A program made the translations under genes and the position numbers. The notes under the pieces were generated by a model. It was not told the DNA's origin. It searched no databases and saw nothing but the letters and a program-made list of their open reading frames with translations. 64,000 nt of DNA from Verrucomicrobiaceae bacterium (lineage in GTDB: Bacteria > Verrucomicrobiota > Verrucomicrobiia > Verrucomicrobiales > Verrucomicrobiaceae): assembly GCA_016795485.1 (NCBI GenBank), contig JAEUHM010000010.1, forward strand, positions 1 to 64,000, given 5' to 3'. This document shows, one piece after another, positions 8,064-16,870 of this stretch (position 1 is the stretch's first letter; every line of letters starts with the position of its first letter).

Positions 8064-9569
8064 CTACTTTCGCTGCAAACTCCGCCTCAAAGCGTTGGCT
8101 GTGATCCGTTGTACCCTCTCATCGGTTCCATGAGGGCGGCTGAAGTGGCTCCAGGGGAGCATGTGCCCCGGCGGATCACTCAATCCCTGGCTCCAGAAGA
8201 TGGTCGACGCATTGAAAACGATGTTCCCCTTCGGCCCCTCAAAAACGGTGGACGCATATCGGCCCAAGCGAGTGCCACCGGCCCAAACATTGCCCTCTGC
8301 CACGACATCCAGCCCCTTACGCTCCGTGTCGGGTTCGCCATGAAACTCCCAGCCTACCAAGCCTGGCACGGAGTCGCCCTTTTTCATTCCCGTGCCCTCA
8401 AATAACCAATGATCTGGCATCGCGCATGTCCAATCACCACCACCATTGAAAGGCACGATCGTACGAGCCCCAATGATATCCCGCTCATCAGGCCCACCTT
8501 TATCAAACGGTCCTAACACCTTGCTGTAGGCTGCTTTTTCTTCCTCGCGAAACTCTCCATAGCATGTTTCACGCGTCAGTCGACGATTCGCCTCCCCCTT
8601 GGCATTGGGTGTAAACGGCGTCACCATGTAGACATCGTTGGCAGAAAGCCAAAGCACGCTGAGCCCGTCTTGAATCGCCGACTTCACATTCTCATACTGC
8701 CGGATGTCCCAGTACTCATCGTGCCCGACACTCAGCAGCGTCTTACAGCGAGCTAGGTTGGCGGGCTCCAGGGTGTCCACATTCGAGCAGTAAGTCACAT
8801 CGTAACCTTCTTTCTCCAGCCAATAACATAGCGGATACTCCCACAGCAGAAACTCACCACTGCCCATCGACTGTGGATTGTCATAGATCTGCACATACTT
8901 GCCATAAGGCCGGTCAAAGCTCACGCTCACACCCGGTGCATGAGCCGCACGCGGATCAGTGTAGAGCGATTCGTTCACGGGCCAGCGGTTGTAGGCCTGC
9001 CAGGTGTTGTCACTGCACTGAAACAGGAAGTCAGCAGGACGATCATCTTTGACGATAAAGATCACATAACTCTGCCAATAAGGCTGGTCCGGCTTCGAGG
9101 GCACGGTCGTTAACCTGCCCAGATACACACCGCTAGGCCAATCCGACGGGATCACGAGTGACGCTGACTTTTCCCACTGACACTCCCGCAATCGTTGTTC
9201 ACCCATATCGGGCACTGGCTGTGCTTTGCCTTCAAAAGGCCCCAGCGTCTTCATCAACCTCGCCCCCTCCCCGCCGTAGTAGCCCATACGGAAGATGTCG
9301 ATGGTGAATCTGGCAACAGGGTTGGTGCTAACGAAGATATCCAACGTCTCCCCGACCTTCAGCGACTGCCGCGAGCAATAGCCCTCAATCAAAGAAGTGC
9401 GAAAACTCTGAGGGCTGTCCGGCCTCATGCGGGTGAGTTGAAAACTCGCTCCACGCAGTCGGTTCTCATTGCGAATAAGCTCCGGTTGCCTGCTCTGCTG
9501 AGCCAAAACCCCAGCAAAAGGCAGCGCCGAAGCCGCCCCAGCCACCTTGATAAAGTCACGGCGATCCAT
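8064..9569 (-). CDS. Tat-exported N,N-dimethylformamidase beta-subunit-like protein
   Basis: A 501-residue protein with a twin-arginine leader (MDRRDFIKVAGAASALPFAGV). The body matches the C-terminal domain family of the N,N-dimethylformamidase large subunit: an Ig-like start with LVIPSDWPSGVYLGRL, then the characteristic TLLSVGHDEYWDI near residue 281 and late segments with GGGDWTC. The partner small subunit is not next to it. In this group such proteins are common and their substrate is unknown; dimethylformamide hydrolysis should not be assumed. Being Tat-exported suggests it folds in the cytoplasm, perhaps around a metal. It is monocistronic, with 75 bases before the FHA gene. Confidence 0.78.
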   Translation of the reverse strand: MDRRDFIKVAGAASALPFAGVLAQQSRQPELIRNENRLRGASFQLTRMRPDSPQSFRTSLIEGYCSRQSLKVGETLDIFVSTNPVARFTIDIFRMGYYGGEGARLMKTLGPFEGKAQPVPDMGEQRLRECQWEKSASLVIPSDWPSGVYLGRLTTVPSKPDQPYWQSYVIFIVKDDRPADFLFQCSDNTWQAYNRWPVNESLYTDPRAAHAPGVSVSFDRPYGKYVQIYDNPQSMGSGEFLLWEYPLCYWLEKEGYDVTYCSNVDTLEPANLARCKTLLSVGHDEYWDIRQYENVKSAIQDGLSVLWLSANDVYMVTPFTPNAKGEANRRLTRETCYGEFREEEKAAYSKVLGPFDKGGPDERDIIGARTIVPFNGGGDWTCAMPDHWLFEGTGMKKGDSVPGLVGWEFHGEPDTERKGLDVVAEGNVWAGGTRLGRYASTVFEGPKGNIVFNASTIFWSQGLSDPPGHMLPWSHFSRPHGTDERVQRITANALRRSLQRK

Positions 9570-9634
9570 AGGAAGGATACGCCAGACAAACTCACGTCCT
9601 TCAGAAGCTGTGGCTGAACATTTCCAACTGCTGC

Positions 9635-10645
9635 CTACTTAAACGCCGCTGTCCCGGCTTTGTAGTGGGCAGCGTACTCCGCTTGGCGCATGCTGACGCG
9701 TTCGCGGATGGTGCGTTCGCCGATGCCTTCGTGGCGCGTGGCTACTAGCGCTGTGAGTAGACGGATGAGGGCTTTGACGTCATCCATCATGACAAACTCG
9801 GGTTGGAGGGACTTGTCCTCCCCTGTGTTATGATAGTTCCCAAGCGGAACCGAGACGCCCGCACTGCGGACTCCGAGTGCTTGCATGGCTGTGGCCTCAC
9901 AGGCACCTGCGTCCAGCAAACAGCGCTGCACGCGGATGCCTTGCTCAGATGCGGTCCGCATTAAAACTGCCACAGCTTCGGAATCAAATATGGAGAGCCT
10001 GTCACCAACACGAACAACTGGGCCACCACCAAACTCAGCTCCGTTCACCGGGCGGGAGGTTTCCAGGGAAAGGAAGACTGCATCCTTTCCGAAAGGCCAA
10101 TTTTCGCCCAAATGCCAAGCTCCGAGCCAACCCACTTCTTCAGCGCGGGTGAATACGGCGTGGACCGTGGTCTGAATGTTAAGGCGGGCGAGTTCGTGAA
10201 ATGTGGCCACGATAGTAGCGCAGTTGATGAGGTCATCGCATGCGGTAGCAGAGATTTTCTCCTTGGTGATGGTCACTGGGAAGTTCCAGACGGCCATGTC
10301 GGTGCCCTTCACTGCTTTTTGTAAGCCCCGCTTGATGCCGTTGGCACGCACGGGCTCGGCTACTCCGCCCAGGAACTCGTATTCGGCCTTCTTACCAGTG
10401 CTACCGGGCTTTTTGACGAATGCGGGGTGATCCATATGGGCGGCCAGCACCCAAGTGGGAGAAGAGGTCTTCTTTCCGTTCTTGTAGGTCGCCAGCAGGT
10501 TGCCGTATTTGTCGCGCTTGAGCTTTACTCCGGGCACGTCCTTCAAAAGGGTCTCGACTTCACCACGCACCAAGTATTCATGGAACGGAGCAGTAGGTTG
10601 CTTCAAAATCTTCTTGAGAACAGTGGTCAGCGGGGGAAAAGCCAT
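9635..10645 (-). CDS. M42-type metallo-aminopeptidase/glucanase-like protein
   Basis: A 336-residue protein with the metal-site pattern of the M42/M20 clan: AAHMDHP (about residue 68), ACDDLINCA (bridging Asp), TRAEEVGWLGA (general-base Glu pair), a Glu in LSLETSRP, and a late His in VPLGNYHN. This is the dinuclear zinc/cobalt aminopeptidase fold that usually forms large TET-like assemblies. The segment RCLLDAGACEATAM differs from the usual TDA motif, so it may be a divergent subgroup. The frame extends to a TTG at 10678; ATG 10645 (MAFPPLTTVLKK) is preferred. It is divergent from the LpxL-like gene with only about 40 bases between starts. Confidence 0.8.
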   Translation of the reverse strand: MAFPPLTTVLKKILKQPTAPFHEYLVRGEVETLLKDVPGVKLKRDKYGNLLATYKNGKKTSSPTWVLAAHMDHPAFVKKPGSTGKKAEYEFLGGVAEPVRANGIKRGLQKAVKGTDMAVWNFPVTITKEKISATACDDLINCATIVATFHELARLNIQTTVHAVFTRAEEVGWLGAWHLGENWPFGKDAVFLSLETSRPVNGAEFGGGPVVRVGDRLSIFDSEAVAVLMRTASEQGIRVQRCLLDAGACEATAMQALGVRSAGVSVPLGNYHNTGEDKSLQPEFVMMDDVKALIRLLTALVATRHEGIGERTIRERVSMRQAEYAAHYKAGTAAFK

Positions 10646-10687
10646 CGGCTCAATGTATCCCGTTTTTGGAAGTCTCAACCGCGCATC

Positions 10688-11650
10688 GTGAAGAAGATAC
10701 GATACTGGCTAGAGGAACGTGCCGTGCTCATGCTGGCCTGGGTCACCCGGACCCTGCCAAGGCATGTGCTGATGTCCGTCTGCAAAGTCGTAGGCTTTAT
10801 CGCTTGGCTGGCGGACTATCGCGGCCGCCGGGATGGCGTGGAGAATGTAAGATTGGCCTATGAGGGCACGCATTCCTGGTGGGAGTGTGAACGCATCGTG
10901 CTAGGGGCTTACCAAAACTTTGCGCGCACGTTTGCGGACCTCTTTTGGGTGCGGGCAATCCCCCCAACACAATGGCGTGAACACTTCGATCTGGAGATTC
11001 ATCCAGAGGCACAGACTCTTATGGACAGCGGTAAAGGGGCCATCTGGGTGACGCCCCATTACGGCAACTTCGAGCTCTCGAGCATCGTGTGGGGCTTTCT
11101 CGGCAGGTCCTACACCATCGTAGCCCAAGACTTCAAGAACCCAGCCCTCACTCGCATCTTCTCAGACGCCCGTAGCACGACCGGGCATCGAATGATCCCG
11201 CAGGAAGGAGCGATGATTCGCCTCATAAAAGTGCTCATGAAAGGCGGAACGGTAGCTTTTCTCTCCGACCTCAACGTGAAGCCAGACAAGGCCGCACAGA
11301 TCATCGAGTGCTTCGGGCGAAAGACCTGTGTGACCAAGATTCACATCGCCATGGCCCGTCGGCTGGGCGTGCAGATTCAGCCAGCCGTTTGCCGGCCCTT
11401 GGACGATGGAAGCTACCAAATGGTAGTGTTTCAGCCGCTGACAGTAGGCGAGGATGAATCAGACGCTTCCGCAACTCAGCGTGTTTGGGATGTATTCGAG
11501 AATGAGATCCGGCAGCACCCTGAATGGTGGATGTGGATGTACAAGCACTGGCGTTACAAGCCAGCAGACGCTGATGAACAAGGCATAGACTACCCCGCTT
11601 ACGCCAACGAAAGCTGGCGGTTTGAGCGGGTGGTGAAACAAAACGCCTGA
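10688..11650 (+). CDS. LpxL/HtrB-family lipid A acyltransferase
   Basis: A 320-residue protein starting at GTG 10688 (KKIRYWLEERAVLMLAW), which gives the N-terminal amphipathic/TM helix typical of late lipid A acyltransferases; the frame is open further upstream to 10427, but that part overlaps the peptidase gene and is not family-like. The catalytic HX4E motif is seen in TPHYGNFE, with a later DLNVKPDKAAQI region and a C-terminal WWMWMYKHWRY typical of the family. The role is transfer of a secondary acyl chain onto lipid A at the inner-membrane face, indicating that this organism makes lipopolysaccharide. ATG 10730 is an alternative start. GGAAG at 10668-10672 is a distant possible ribosome site. 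Confidence 0.85.
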   Translation: MKKIRYWLEERAVLMLAWVTRTLPRHVLMSVCKVVGFIAWLADYRGRRDGVENVRLAYEGTHSWWECERIVLGAYQNFARTFADLFWVRAIPPTQWREHFDLEIHPEAQTLMDSGKGAIWVTPHYGNFELSSIVWGFLGRSYTIVAQDFKNPALTRIFSDARSTTGHRMIPQEGAMIRLIKVLMKGGTVAFLSDLNVKPDKAAQIIECFGRKTCVTKIHIAMARRLGVQIQPAVCRPLDDGSYQMVVFQPLTVGEDESDASATQRVWDVFENEIRQHPEWWMWMYKHWRYKPADADEQGIDYPAYANESWRFERVVKQNA

Positions 11651-11674
11651 TCGATTGATTCAGATCAGACAACT

Positions 11675-12961
11675 TCAAATCGGCTTCGTGTAAATGCGCT
11701 CGAAGACTTTGTCGGCTCCTTCTGCCGCGCGGTTGGGATCTACGATGGTGATGCCGTCGGGTCCGAAACGCGCCGTAACGGTCGCGCCTTTGCCTTCGGC
11801 CATGTATTTGAAGTTGAGGTCGCGCACCCGAGCCGCTGCATCGACCAAGGCACAGGTAATCCGTGAGTCTTCTGCTGTTGGGTAAAGCGATGCCACGTCA
11901 GCGAGGCTAGCTCCATCAAACTTCACCGAGCAAATGGCGACGAGACCGACGGTGAGACTGTCTACGCCATAACCGATGTATCCTTTGGTCCCGTCCGGGC
12001 GAGAAACCTCGCGCGTGAAGTGGTTGTTGGCCGTGCGGCTGCCTCCACCCGCGTTCCACCAGCGGAAACCGCGATACTGTTGATCGCTCTCCACCTTACC
12101 ATCCGCACCGACGATTTCATGCCCCTGATTCACAGGTGCTTCGAAGTCTGGCGGGGTGATCCAGTTGTTGTGGAAGTTGATGCTCATGCCATTCTCGAAG
12201 TCCACGCGTACTTGCACGGCGTCATAAGCATTGATGCCATCGCGCACGAGGCGCTTCTTCTGGCCCACGGCGGTGAGTGAGACGGGCTTACTGCGGTAGT
12301 AGCTCCAAATCAGATCTGTCCAATGCGGTCCCACATAGCTGAATGGATCGCTAGACTCCACCCACTTAAAAGTGCTTGTGCTCACCTCAAGAGGCTCTTC
12401 CAAGAATGCGGTGCCGTAGAGTGGCTCGCCGATGCGTTTCTGGATATCATCGCGCACACGAAGATGATCCGGATCGTAGCGCTTGTGCATGTCGACAGCC
12501 ACGACACACCCTTTGGCTTGCGCTAGTTCAATGATTTCATCTGCCTCGTGAATGGTGAGGCACATGGGTTTTTCAGTGATGACATGCACACCTGCTTTGA
12601 GCGCCGCAAGGATCGGCTGAGTGTGCAAATGGTCTGGAGTGGCCACCGCCATCACGTCGAGGTCAGGGAAGTCACGCAGAATATCGCTCCACGGCTCATC
12701 ACCAAAGTAAGCCTTTGGCTCATGACCGGTCTGCTCTTTGAAACTAGCTGCAGCTTTCCGTGCTGATTTTTCTGACCGGGTGGCCACTGCCACAAGATCA
12801 AACTTCACCGGCGAGAGCTTCCGCGCATGGCTTTCCAAACCAACTCGGGCTAACTGCCCCGCGATTCCGAAACGTTGCAAATCAGCGTATGCCCGAGCGT
12901 GTACGTCTCCACCGAACATTCCCGCGCCCACCAATGCGATCTTAATGCTGCCATCTGCCAT
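11675..12961 (-). CDS. Gfo/Idh/MocA family oxidoreductase
   Basis: A 428-residue NAD(P)-dependent oxidoreductase. The Rossmann motif is IALVGAGMFGG at the N-terminus, and VITEKPMCLT near residue 130 carries the conserved EKP lysine. The C-terminal alpha/beta domain contains WWNAGGGSRTANNHF. Members act on sugars, inositols or their derivatives; the substrate is not predictable here. No signal peptide is present with start ATG 12961 (MADGSIKIALVGAG). The frame extends 22 residues further to 13027, but that stretch is proline-rich and not family-like. It faces the LpxL-like gene tail to tail, with only 24 bases between stops. Confidence 0.9.
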   Translation of the reverse strand: MADGSIKIALVGAGMFGGDVHARAYADLQRFGIAGQLARVGLESHARKLSPVKFDLVAVATRSEKSARKAAASFKEQTGHEPKAYFGDEPWSDILRDFPDLDVMAVATPDHLHTQPILAALKAGVHVITEKPMCLTIHEADEIIELAQAKGCVVAVDMHKRYDPDHLRVRDDIQKRIGEPLYGTAFLEEPLEVSTSTFKWVESSDPFSYVGPHWTDLIWSYYRSKPVSLTAVGQKKRLVRDGINAYDAVQVRVDFENGMSINFHNNWITPPDFEAPVNQGHEIVGADGKVESDQQYRGFRWWNAGGGSRTANNHFTREVSRPDGTKGYIGYGVDSLTVGLVAICSVKFDGASLADVASLYPTAEDSRITCALVDAAARVRDLNFKYMAEGKGATVTARFGPDGITIVDPNRAAEGADKVFERIYTKPI

Positions 12962-13067
12962 AGGCGGGGCACTTTGGAGAGCGGCAGGCAGTGGGCAAAG
13001 AGAAACCGGGGCGGGATTGGGTTCCAAACTGACTCCGGCTGGAGAACAGGCAGGGAGTTGTCATTTT

Positions 13068-13781
13068 ATGGAAATTATAGTAGTCTGCACCATGCGCACT
13101 CTCCAGACCATGAAATGCAACGCCTGTGGCTCTCCCTTGCCCATGGACGAGGCCGATCCCTACGGCTCGGGGTTATTGAAGTGCGCTTACTGCGGCACAG
13201 CTACCGATGTGCATTCGCTGCCCGGTGCACGACGACGACTGAAAGTCCCTCTTCCCACGGGGATGACATGCGAGACTCAGGGTCACGATCTGATCATCAC
13301 CCGTCGTCTGTTGGGCATGGATTCATGGATCTTCCTGGCAGTAGCACTGATGGTGAACAGTATCATCTTTAGTGACTGGGATCGCATGATGGCACGTCAT
13401 GGCAGCGGCGGTGTCATGCCCCTCTTCCTGGGAAGCATCGTCATCGTGGTGAACTACATCGCGCTGAGTCTTTTCATCAACCGCGCCGTCGTGCGATTAA
13501 GCCCAGATTGCCTCAGCATCACCCACCAGCCTCTACCTCTGCCCGGTGGTGGTGAATGGACTCCCGTGCAGGTGGCTCAACTTTACTGCACCGAGCGGAT
13601 TCGCTATCACAAGAACGGTGCCACGGTCGACTATCAGGTGCGTGCCGTTTTCAGAGATGGAAGCTCGCGCACACTGGTGTCCAAGCTGCCTGAGAAAGCG
13701 ATCGCGGTGTTCATTGAGCAAAAGATCGAGGAAGCGTTGGAGATCCGCGACATTCCCGTGGGTGGCGAGGTAATACGCTGA
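13068..13781 (+). CDS. Zinc-ribbon membrane protein of unknown function
   Basis: A 237-residue protein. Near the N-terminus CNACGSPL and KCAYCG form a four-cysteine zinc ribbon. Two hydrophobic stretches follow (SWIFLAVALMVNSIIF and LFLGSIVIVVNYIALSLFI), then a C-terminal soluble region of beta-rich sequence ending GGEVIR that may be PH-like. Start ATG 13068 is chosen because AGGGAG lies about 10 bases upstream; ATG 13092 or 13110 are possible. The gene is convergent with the second propeller gene (22 bases apart). I do not recognise a specific family, and nothing in the neighbourhood defines its role. Confidence 0.7.
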   Translation: MEIIVVCTMRTLQTMKCNACGSPLPMDEADPYGSGLLKCAYCGTATDVHSLPGARRRLKVPLPTGMTCETQGHDLIITRRLLGMDSWIFLAVALMVNSIIFSDWDRMMARHGSGGVMPLFLGSIVIVVNYIALSLFINRAVVRLSPDCLSITHQPLPLPGGGEWTPVQVAQLYCTERIRYHKNGATVDYQVRAVFRDGSSRTLVSKLPEKAIAVFIEQKIEEALEIRDIPVGGEVIR

Positions 13782-13803
13782 TGGTCGTTAGGAGCCCAAT
13801 GCT

Positions 13804-15060
13804 TCACCGCCAGGTCTCCCAGGCAACCACTTCACGATCTGACCGCGCTATCACTCGATTGCCGAAGAAAGCAGGGTGGGCCCATGTTTTGCCGATGATC
13901 TGATGCCTTGCCAACTCCTCAGCGCTATCAGCTTGGAGCTTGGCATAGACGAGTTCACCATTAGCGTTCAGAACAGCGATCAAATCGCGACTCTCATCTA
14001 GCCAAACAAGACTAAAGTGCGGATTGCGGTCTTTGGGGGTGAGCTTGTTTTCGTCTTGCCAATAGATCTTGCCGGTCTTCAGGTCGAAGCAGGTCAATCC
14101 ATGCGTTTTGTCCAAGAGATACACCCGTCCTTTCTTGTAGAGCGGTGAACTCATGAGGCCGCAGATGTCTTTTTCATTCTGCCACAACAACTCCGGCGTC
14201 AGATCGTCTTGGGGAAAATGCAATGCTCGTGTCCCATGCCAATAGCCTGACACGATGACAATCCCCTCCACCGCGAGTGGCTGAGCAATGCTCACACCGT
14301 ACGTGATCTCATAAGGAAACGACCAAAGCTTGCTGCCCGTGGATGGATCGAGCCCCTCCAACTCATCCGGGCCCCACTGCAAGAGCCTCCCATCCGCAAA
14401 CTCGGGTGTGCAGTAGCCTGCTTTTCCAAATCCACCTGTCCAGATGACCTCCCCGCTGAGAGGCTCAAATGCCACCACACTACCACCGCCATCCTTGATG
14501 CCCAGATGCACGTGCAAACGCCCATCACGGAGCACCGGCGATCCTGAGAAGCCCCATTGTGGCACCACCGCGCCAAGCTTCTTCACGCAGTCGATAGCCC
14601 AAACGACCGAACCCTTGCTCACGTCATAGCATCTCAAGTTCCCTGTGGCACCAAGCGCCCACGCGAGGTGTTTCCCTTCGATCTGCGCCTGCAAAACCGA
14701 TGTCCGCGGCCCAGTGCTGTAGCCACCCATCTCACCATAGGTCACCGGCCACTTATCTTCCCACAGCACTTTGCCGCTCTGAGCGTCAAGGCAGAGAAGA
14801 CGTTCGATCTCACTCGGCTCTGTAGCGCGGTCCATGAGAAGGACCCTGCCACTCATCACAGTGACTCCGCCAAAGCCCTTCCCCACGGGCATTTTCCACA
14901 ACAATTTCGGTTCCTGATCCAAAGCATCGGCTGGAAGCTTCCCCGTGGGCCACCTGGCGTCCTGCTTTTCACCACGCCAAGCAGGCCAGTCTTCAGCGAG
15001 CAAAAACGGCGCGCCAATTAACAGCGAGAGAGTGAGAGTGAGCCAATTCATGACTCCCAT
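13804..15060 (-). CDS. Exported PQQ-binding-like beta-propeller protein (second copy type)
   Basis: A 418-residue protein with a signal peptide (MNWLTLTLSLLIGAPFLLAE) and WPAWRGEKQDARW right after it. Blade motifs such as CLDAQSGKVLWEDK, AFEPLSGEVIW, DPSTGSKLWSF and CFDLKTGKIYWQD repeat at regular spacing. It is clearly related in type to the protein at 4.9-6.2 kb but far from identical, so these are ancient paralogues rather than a recent duplication. There is no dehydrogenase active-site signature. The frame starts at ATG 15060; ATG 15051 gives a better signal peptide. It lies only 11 bases after ftsY on the same strand, so it may be read through from the rib-nus-fts operon. Confidence 0.85.
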   Translation of the reverse strand: MGVMNWLTLTLSLLIGAPFLLAEDWPAWRGEKQDARWPTGKLPADALDQEPKLLWKMPVGKGFGGVTVMSGRVLLMDRATEPSEIERLLCLDAQSGKVLWEDKWPVTYGEMGGYSTGPRTSVLQAQIEGKHLAWALGATGNLRCYDVSKGSVVWAIDCVKKLGAVVPQWGFSGSPVLRDGRLHVHLGIKDGGGSVVAFEPLSGEVIWTGGFGKAGYCTPEFADGRLLQWGPDELEGLDPSTGSKLWSFPYEITYGVSIAQPLAVEGIVIVSGYWHGTRALHFPQDDLTPELLWQNEKDICGLMSSPLYKKGRVYLLDKTHGLTCFDLKTGKIYWQDENKLTPKDRNPHFSLVWLDESRDLIAVLNANGELVYAKLQADSAEELARHQIIGKTWAHPAFFGNRVIARSDREVVAWETWR

Positions 15061-15071
15061 TACGAATCAGT

Positions 15072-15920
15072 TCACAGAAGTTCATCCACGAACTTCTGCG
15101 CATCAAAGGCGTGAAAGTCCTCCGCAGTCTCACCAACTCCGATGAACCGCGTTGGCACCTTCAACTCCTGAGCGATCGGCACAATGATGCCGCCCTTACC
15201 GGAACCGTCCATTTTGGTCACAATCAGGCCAGTGATCGGTGTCGTCTTCTGAAACTCCCGCGCCTGAGACAACGCATTCGCACCTGTGGTGGCATCTACG
15301 ACCAAGAGGATCTCGTGGGGGCTCGTCGAGTCCTTCTTGCCGAGCGTCCGATGCACTTTCTTCAGTTCCTCCATGAGATTGTGCTTGGTGTGCAGACGCC
15401 CAGCCGTGTCCACGATCAAGAAGTGAGCGTTCTCTTTCACAGCACGCTCATAGGCATCAAAACAAACGCCACTTGGGTCGCAGTTAGGCGGTCCTTTGAC
15501 CACTGGCACGCCAAGCCGCTGTCCCCAGACCTCAAGCTGCTCCACCGCAGCCGCGCGGAAGGTATCAGCCGCGGCAAGGACCAGACGGAAGCCCTGTTTG
15601 CTTAACAAATGAGTGAGTTTTGCCGTGGAGGTCGTCTTTCCAGTTCCATTCACGCCAATGATGAGCAGCACCTTGGGTCTTCCATCGCTCAACGGCTGCA
15701 AAGCAGGCGGTGACTCGGGAATGATTTTGCGCACATGCTCGCGTGCCACAGTGACGATATCCTGACCGTTGAGTTTGCGGCCCTGATTGCGCAAATCTGC
15801 CACAATCTGCATAGCCAGCCTAGGACCCAGGTCCCCCGCAATGAGGGTGGCCTCCAGTTCATCCCAATCAAAGTCAGGCTTTGAGAATCGAGCAAACAAG
15901 GACTTGAAGAAACCGGCCAT
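15072..15920 (-). CDS. ftsY: Signal recognition particle receptor FtsY
   Basis: A 282-residue SRP-type GTPase that docks ribosome-SRP complexes at the membrane. The N domain starts MAGFFKSLFARFSKPDFDWD; the G domain has GVNGTGKTTSTAKL (P-loop), AADTFRAAAVEQLEVW, DTAGRLHTK, TKMDGSGKGG and GVGETAEDFHAFDAQKF. The acidic A domain found in E. coli FtsY is absent, leaving the minimal NG form with a short amphipathic N-terminus, as in many other phyla. ATG 15920 is preferred to the upstream 15974 because the extra residues overlap nusB. It is seven bases after nusB, in the run ribBA-ribH-nusB-ftsY. Confidence 0.96.
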   Translation of the reverse strand: MAGFFKSLFARFSKPDFDWDELEATLIAGDLGPRLAMQIVADLRNQGRKLNGQDIVTVAREHVRKIIPESPPALQPLSDGRPKVLLIIGVNGTGKTTSTAKLTHLLSKQGFRLVLAAADTFRAAAVEQLEVWGQRLGVPVVKGPPNCDPSGVCFDAYERAVKENAHFLIVDTAGRLHTKHNLMEELKKVHRTLGKKDSTSPHEILLVVDATTGANALSQAREFQKTTPITGLIVTKMDGSGKGGIIVPIAQELKVPTRFIGVGETAEDFHAFDAQKFVDELL

Positions 15921-15927
15921 GGCGTAA

Positions 15928-16350
15928 CTACGAAGCGCTTGGGAGGTTCTTGGAGATGCGATCCAGCACGCCATTCACAAACGAAGCCGACTCAGCGGTG
16001 GCATACTTCTTCGCGATCTCAATGGCCTCGTTGATGACCACCGCACGTGGCACATCCGTGCACGCTAGGAACTCATAAACGGCCAATCGGATGATATTGC
16101 GATCCACGCTAGCCATCCTTTCCAGGCTAAAGTTGTCGGTGGCAGCGACGATGTGCTGATCAATTTCCTTAAGGCGTTGAACAACGCCCTTCACCAAGTT
16201 TTCGGCGAACCCTCGTGCACCACGACGTGCACTGTGGATGTCCCAGAATCCCTCCCGCTCATCATCGGATATGCTGCCTGCACCCAGATGCAGGTCGTGT
16301 GCGAACAAAAACTGTACGGCGGCTTCTCTACCTTCTCTTCGGAGTCCCAT
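15928..16350 (-). CDS. nusB: Transcription antitermination factor NusB
   Basis: A 140-residue all-helical protein. The start MGLRREGREAAVQFLFAHDLH, the central FAENLVKGVVQRLKEID, and the C-terminal LAVYEFLACTDVPRAVVINEAIEIAKKYATAESASFVNG pattern (read in parts) are classic NusB, which binds boxA RNA together with NusE/S10 during rRNA transcription antitermination. The ribH-nusB order, 11 bases apart, is a widely conserved pairing in bacteria. Length is normal. The region DERYGFWD-like of the family is replaced by DDEREGFWDIH near residue 35. Confidence 0.95.
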   Translation of the reverse strand: MGLRREGREAAVQFLFAHDLHLGAGSISDDEREGFWDIHSARRGARGFAENLVKGVVQRLKEIDQHIVAATDNFSLERMASVDRNIIRLAVYEFLACTDVPRAVVINEAIEIAKKYATAESASFVNGVLDRISKNLPSAS

Positions 16351-16361
16351 GTGTATGCAAA

Positions 16362-16847
16362 TCAGTCTGGTTTCGCCGCGCTCATTTTGCTGAAGAGGCT
16401 GATCATGTTCACAGCCACACGCGCGGCTTCTGTGCCACGATTGATCTCCTCCCCGAGGCAGCGGGCGATGGCCTGCTCATCATTCTCCACGATGAGCACC
16501 TCATGAATCACAGGTGTGCCATGAGAGATGGCTATCTTTTGGAGTCCGTCAGTAACCGCAGCAGCCACCAGATCACCATGCTCCGTTTCACCTCGCAAAA
16601 TGAGGCCTAGAGCAATCACTGCATCAGCATGAGAGTCACGAAGCACACGCTCCACCGTCACAGGAATCTCAAACGCACCCGGAACGCGATAAACTGCAAT
16701 GCTAGCGTGCGGTGCAATCTCCACCAATTCATCCGTAGCTGATTCCAGCATCCCATCCACGTAGTCTTGGTTGTACAAACTGGCGACGATGGCGATATGC
16801 GCTCGCTCCAGCGTGGTATTAGGTCGTGACGGTATGCTATGAGACAT
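16362..16847 (-). CDS. ribH: 6,7-dimethyl-8-ribityllumazine synthase
   Basis: A 161-residue lumazine synthase, the penultimate enzyme of riboflavin synthesis, joining the pyrimidine intermediate with dihydroxybutanone phosphate. Motifs: VASLYNQDYVDGM, VYRVPGAFEIPV (ribityl site), GLILRGETEHGDLV with the catalytic His, and ISHGTPVIHEVLIVENDEQA. It lies 23 bases downstream of ribBA, which makes one of its substrates. The family usually forms 60-meric capsids or pentamers. GETEH instead of the more usual GxTxH form is within the known range. Confidence 0.96.
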   Translation of the reverse strand: MSHSIPSRPNTTLERAHIAIVASLYNQDYVDGMLESATDELVEIAPHASIAVYRVPGAFEIPVTVERVLRDSHADAVIALGLILRGETEHGDLVAAAVTDGLQKIAISHGTPVIHEVLIVENDEQAIARCLGEEINRGTEAARVAVNMISLFSKMSAAKPD

Positions 16848-16870
16848 GTGTAAAGGATTGAGGGGCAGTA

